From JBFXAF01 sp050178915 (GTDB lineage: Bacteria; Pseudomonadota; Alphaproteobacteria; Rhizobiales; Rhizobiaceae): a DNA stretch of 8,577 bases. Location: assembly GCA_050178915.1 (NCBI GenBank), contig JBFXFO010000162.1:1-8577 (forward strand), in the 5' to 3' direction. The notes under the pieces are model-generated. The model saw nothing but the letters and a program-made list of their open reading frames with translations. It did no database searches and was not told the DNA's origin. This document shows positions 6,668 to 8,577 of the stretch, piece by piece; within the stretch, counting starts at the first letter, position 1, and every line of letters starts with the position of its first letter. The translations under genes and the position numbers were made by a program.

Positions 6668-7019
6668 CAGCTTCGACGACGAAGACACACACCGTGCCAG
6701 CCCGCGCGACAAGATCGTGCGCATGGCCAACCAGATCGGCACCTTCTTCGAGTCGAAGCCGCACGATCTCGGCGTCGCCGGCGTTGCCGAGCACATCAAC
6801 AAATTCTGGGAGCCGCGCATGCGGCGCATGTTCTTCGAGATCGTCGATGCCGGCGGCCAGACGCTGAAACCGATCGTGCTCGACGCATCGCACACCATCC
6901 GCCGCCCGGATGCACCGGTCAGCCCCGAGCAGGAGCGTCAGGCCAATGCCGGCGTGCCGGGCGACAAGGGCGAGGCGATGGGCGAAACCAAATCGAGGAT
7001 CGCGGCCAGCCAGGGGTAG
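6657..7019 (+). CDS. fdsD: Formate dehydrogenase delta subunit FdsD
   Basis: This 120-residue protein is the small delta subunit of the FdsABGCD system, which is needed to assemble or stabilise active formate dehydrogenase and co-purifies with the complex in related organisms. The family core is at about residues 18-83: DKIVRMANQIGTFF, then GVAEHINKFWEPRMR (about 42-56) and EIVDAGGQTLKPIV (61-74). It has no cysteines, so it carries no Fe-S cluster. Start ATG 6657 has GAAGGAG at 6641-6647 and overlaps the end of fdsC by 11 bases. The C-terminal part after about residue 83 is a polar, charged, probably disordered tail (about 37 residues) that makes the protein longer than the short FdsD proteins I know, which are around 70-80 residues. 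It is the last gene of the operon. No T-rich terminator hairpin is visible in the 10 bases before the convergent gene. Confidence 0.92.
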   Translation: MSHDSFDDEDTHRASPRDKIVRMANQIGTFFESKPHDLGVAGVAEHINKFWEPRMRRMFFEIVDAGGQTLKPIVLDASHTIRRPDAPVSPEQERQANAGVPGDKGEAMGETKSRIAASQG

Positions 7020-7029
7020 ACTCAAACTT

Positions 7030-7344
7030 TTACTTCTTGCGGCTGTACCCGTATTGATCGAGGCGCTTCAGCGCCCTTGCGATCTCTTCGGCCGAGAACA
7101 GAGCGTGCCATTCTGCATTCTCAGTAATCATAGCCTCGACTGTCAGGTCGAGGCGCCCTCGCTCAAACAGCGCTGTATATCCATCTGATGGCTTGGCCGC
7201 GTTGATCAGATACCTTGCGGTCGCGATACCGCCGCGACTGCTTAACATGCCAAGAAAAATGGTAGCGTTGTATCCGGCCTCGTTCTTGGCTTTCTGGTAG
7301 ATATTGAACATCGCTTCGCTAAATTTTTGTTCAAGCGGCGACAT
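7030..7344 (-). CDS. Small conserved hypothetical protein, 104 residues
   Basis: A 104-residue soluble protein without a signal peptide, membrane segment or cysteine. The pattern resembles a small uncharacterised family I have seen scattered through bacterial genomes: MSPLEQKFSEAMFNIYQKA at the start, YNATIFLGML, a GGIATARYLI helix, then KPSDGYTALFERGRLDLTVE (about 51-70) and a C-terminal helix with EIARALKRLDQYGY. I cannot assign a function, and that family memory is not verified. Start ATG 7344-7342 is preceded by GAGAGG (complement of 7353-7358) at 8 bases. It converges on fdsD with only 10 bases between the stops. GC is about 50%, clearly below the roughly 65% of flanking genes, with A/T-rich codons such as AAA, TTT and ATA, which suggests horizontal acquisition. 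No mobile element is visible beside it. Confidence 0.75.
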   Translation of the reverse strand: MSPLEQKFSEAMFNIYQKAKNEAGYNATIFLGMLSSRGGIATARYLINAAKPSDGYTALFERGRLDLTVEAMITENAEWHALFSAEEIARALKRLDQYGYSRKK

Positions 7345-7364
7345 CGTATTTGCCTCTCATGATA

Positions 7365-7392
7365 AGATGCTGCTCTTATGCATGCAGCGTCT
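7365..7392. repeat. Imperfect dyad upstream of the 104-residue gene
   Basis: AGATGCTGC (7365-7373) and GCAGCGTCT (7384-7392) pair over nine positions with a single T-G wobble and a 10-base spacer. It is 21 bases upstream of the minus-strand gene start at 7344 and could be an operator. It is part of the 132-base gap 7345-7476, which otherwise shows no gene. Confidence 0.35.
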
Positions 7393-7401
7393 GTGCCGCC
7401 C

Positions 7402-7424
7402 TTTCCACCGCTGTTCGGTGGGAA
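7402..7424. terminator. Possible terminator-like hairpin after the epimerase gene
   Basis: CCACCG (7405-7410) and CGGTGG (7416-7421) form a perfect 6-bp stem around CTGTT, extendable to nine pairs with one wobble (7402-7424). It lies about 53 bases past the stop of the minus-strand epimerase gene. The strand reading out of that gene shows no T-run after the hairpin, so termination is uncertain. Confidence 0.3.
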
Positions 7425-7476
7425 ACGCCGCCCGCGTGGTCCCCTACCAAGCCGCAGGAGTATCGAATTTGCGCGC

Positions 7477-8328
7477 CTAAGCCGCCTTCTTCCACTCGCG
7501 CCGGATGTGCCTGATGCCTTCGCGATACACCGCTTCGGGGCTCTCGGCGAAGTCGCGCCAGACCTTGGTCGCGGCTGCTAGGTCGGCGAGGCCACGGCCG
7601 AACGCCTCGATCGTCAGCCAGCCATCGTAGCCCGATTTGCGGATCGCCCTGAACGTCTCCGGCCACGGGATGTTGCCGCGCCCCGGAACACCGCGATCGT
7701 TCTCCGAGATGTGGATGTGGGCGATGTTCCTGAGGTGCTTCGTATAAGCCCTGATCGGATCGGCTTCCTCGATGTTGGCGTGGAAGGTGTCGTACATGGC
7801 GCGGATGTTGGGATGCCCGATCTCGTCAATATGCGCCGACAGGTCGGCCATGGTGTTGAGGAGGTAGCACTCGAAGCGGTTGAGCGCCTCCAGCGTGACG
7901 GTGACCCCGCGCCTGGCCGCATGATCGCCGATGGCGCGCTGTGAGGAGACGGAGCGCTTCCTTTCCTGCGCGGTCGGGCCGGCGCCGGAGAAGCCGCCCA
8001 GGGTCGAGTGCATCGGCCCGCAGATGAGCTTCGCGCCCATCGCCTCGGAGCAGTCCAGCGCCCATTTCATGTAGTCGACGCCTCTACGACGCGTCGCGGC
8101 GTCGGCGCCGATCAGATTCATCGACGGATCGCCCATCGCGGTGACGGCGGTGCGCTGCAACCCGATGCGGTCGAGCATCTCGCCGGTGCGGCGGAAATCG
8201 TCTGGCCTGCCTTCGAAGACGGGCACCTCGACGCCGTCATAGCCTGCCGCCTTGATGTCCCGCAGCAGCGCCTCGTGTTTCTTCGAGACGCTGGTGGTCC
8301 ACAGGAACATGTTGAAACCGATCTTCAC
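7477..8328 (-). CDS. Sugar epimerase/isomerase, TIM barrel, D-tagatose/D-allulose 3-epimerase family
   Basis: The 283-residue protein is a (beta/alpha)8 sugar isomerase/epimerase of the AP-endonuclease-2-like superfamily. The closest fit is the D-tagatose/D-allulose 3-epimerase group, which epimerises ketoses at C3 using a divalent metal. The four metal ligands can be placed: E147 (TLEALNRFE), D180 (YDTFHANIEE), H206 (HIHISEND) and E241 (LTIEAFG). H183 and R212 occupy the known substrate-contact positions, and the general base/acid pair would be E147 and E241. The start is GTG 8328 (VKIGFNMFLWT), with GGGAGG at about 8336-8341 on the complementary strand; the upstream extension to 8361 has no family character. 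No signal peptide; cytoplasmic. It lies 80 bases behind an aldehyde dehydrogenase on the same strand, with a GntR-like palindrome between. The natural substrate cannot be told from sequence. The superfamily is firm, the 3-epimerase reaction likely. Confidence 0.85.
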   Translation of the reverse strand: MKIGFNMFLWTTSVSKKHEALLRDIKAAGYDGVEVPVFEGRPDDFRRTGEMLDRIGLQRTAVTAMGDPSMNLIGADAATRRRGVDYMKWALDCSEAMGAKLICGPMHSTLGGFSGAGPTAQERKRSVSSQRAIGDHAARRGVTVTLEALNRFECYLLNTMADLSAHIDEIGHPNIRAMYDTFHANIEEADPIRAYTKHLRNIAHIHISENDRGVPGRGNIPWPETFRAIRKSGYDGWLTIEAFGRGLADLAAATKVWRDFAESPEAVYREGIRHIRREWKKAA

Positions 8329-8375
8329 CGGCAGCCTCCCCCCGCTTCGCAAGTGGGGCAAGACTAGACCGGAAA

Positions 8376-8392
8376 ATCTGGTCGGACCAGAT
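8376..8392. promoter_or_regulatory. 17-bp palindrome matching a FadR-subfamily GntR operator
   Basis: ATCTGGTC (8376-8383), G, GACCAGAT (8385-8392): perfect 8-bp arms around one base, containing TGGTC-N-GACCA, the recognition pattern known for FadR and related GntR regulators. It is 48 bases upstream of the epimerase GTG at 8328, where a promoter operator would be expected. The alternative is a compact terminator for the aldehyde dehydrogenase: on the minus strand it can fold into a 7-bp stem with a 3-base loop and is followed by a TTTT run. No GntR gene is in the window. Confidence 0.55.
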
Positions 8393-8408
8393 GGGCTGGC
8401 GGAGATCC

Positions 8409-8577
8409 TCAGCCGTGCGCGACCATCACGTGGCGGACGGCGGTGTAATCCTCGAGCGAATAGAGCGACATGTCCTTGCCGTAGCCCGACTGCTTCATGC
8501 CGCCATGCGGCATCTCATTGCAGAGCATGAAATGCGTGTTGACCCAGGTGCAGCCGTAGCGGAGCCGGGTGGCGGTG
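8409..8577 (-). CDS. Aldehyde dehydrogenase C-terminal end (partial), gamma-aminobutyraldehyde dehydrogenase-like
   Basis: The last 55 codons of a minus-strand gene that begins beyond base 8577; the stop is TGA (complement of 8409-8411). The translation reads TRLRYGCTWVNTHF, then EMPHGGMKQSGYGKD and LEDYTAVRHVMVAHG at the end. The pattern GCTWVN...PHGG-K-SGYGKD...LEDYT is the conserved C-terminal oligomerisation and substrate-channel region of NAD(P)+-dependent aldehyde dehydrogenases. The wording is closest to the gamma-aminobutyraldehyde dehydrogenase (PatD/YdcW) branch, which works in putrescine degradation to GABA; betaine aldehyde dehydrogenase is a near alternative. The catalytic Cys and Glu lie outside the window. 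The family is firm, the substrate only suggested. Confidence 0.85.
   Translation of the reverse strand, partial: TATRLRYGCTWVNTHFMLCNEMPHGGMKQSGYGKDMSLYSLEDYTAVRHVMVAHG

Noticed and set aside
7062..7075. GGCGC-TTCA-GCGCC hairpin near the convergent gene ends, as a bidirectional terminator
   Set aside because: It lies inside the coding part of the 104-residue gene, has a 5-bp stem and no T-run on either strand.
7359..7364. TATCAT on the minus strand as a -10 box for the 104-residue gene
   Set aside because: Transcription would begin at or after the Shine-Dalgarno (7353-7358), and no -35 match is found at 16-18 bases.
7376..7666. A 96-codon minus-strand frame overlapping the end of the epimerase gene
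   Set aside because: It runs out of frame through the epimerase C-terminus (R-, G- and P-rich translation) and has no domain. It does not account for the gap 7345-7476.

Overview
The window carries a GC-rich (about 60-65%) chromosomal segment with the gene content and codon habits of an alphaproteobacterium, most likely a Hyphomicrobiales (Rhizobiales) member such as a Mesorhizobium-like Phyllobacteriaceae. That placement is inferred from the operon type and protein wording and was not tested by any search.

Region 1 (1-7019, + strand) is a complete operon for the soluble, molybdenum-dependent, NAD+-reducing formate dehydrogenase of the FdsGBACD type. It begins with the C-terminal end of a LysR-type regulator (probably FdsR), followed by 136 bases that hold a clean T-N11-A dyad fitting a LysR operator. 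Then come fdsG, fdsB and fdsA (the NuoE-, NuoF- and NuoG-like catalytic core), fdsC (FdhD-type sulfurtransferase and cofactor chaperone) and fdsD (small assembly subunit). All cluster-binding cysteines of the catalytic subunits are present, as are the Mo-ligand Cys-His pair and the active-site Arg. FdsA takes electrons from formate at bis-MGD molybdenum, passes them along its Fe-S clusters, and FdsB delivers them through FMN to NAD+. FdsC and FdsD prepare the enzyme.

The unusual part of this operon is a small gene (5401-5814) placed between fdsA and fdsC. It encodes an exported protein with 12 cysteines in about 113 mature residues, which I do not recognise and which has no known place in a cytoplasmic formate dehydrogenase. 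A perfect 9-bp hairpin lies just after it, inside the start of fdsC.

Region 2 (7030-7344, - strand) is a short gene of visibly lower GC (about 50%) convergent with fdsD. It looks like a widespread but uncharacterised small protein and may have been acquired by transfer.

Region 3 (7477-8577, - strand) holds a TIM-barrel sugar epimerase of the D-tagatose/D-allulose 3-epimerase family and the C-terminal end of an aldehyde dehydrogenase resembling gamma-aminobutyraldehyde dehydrogenase. The 80 bases between them contain a perfect 17-bp palindrome matching the FadR-subfamily GntR operator pattern. The same palindrome could instead be a compact terminator for the dehydrogenase.

No RNA genes, insertion sequences, CRISPR arrays or attachment sites were seen. 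No stretch longer than about 140 bases lacks a gene.
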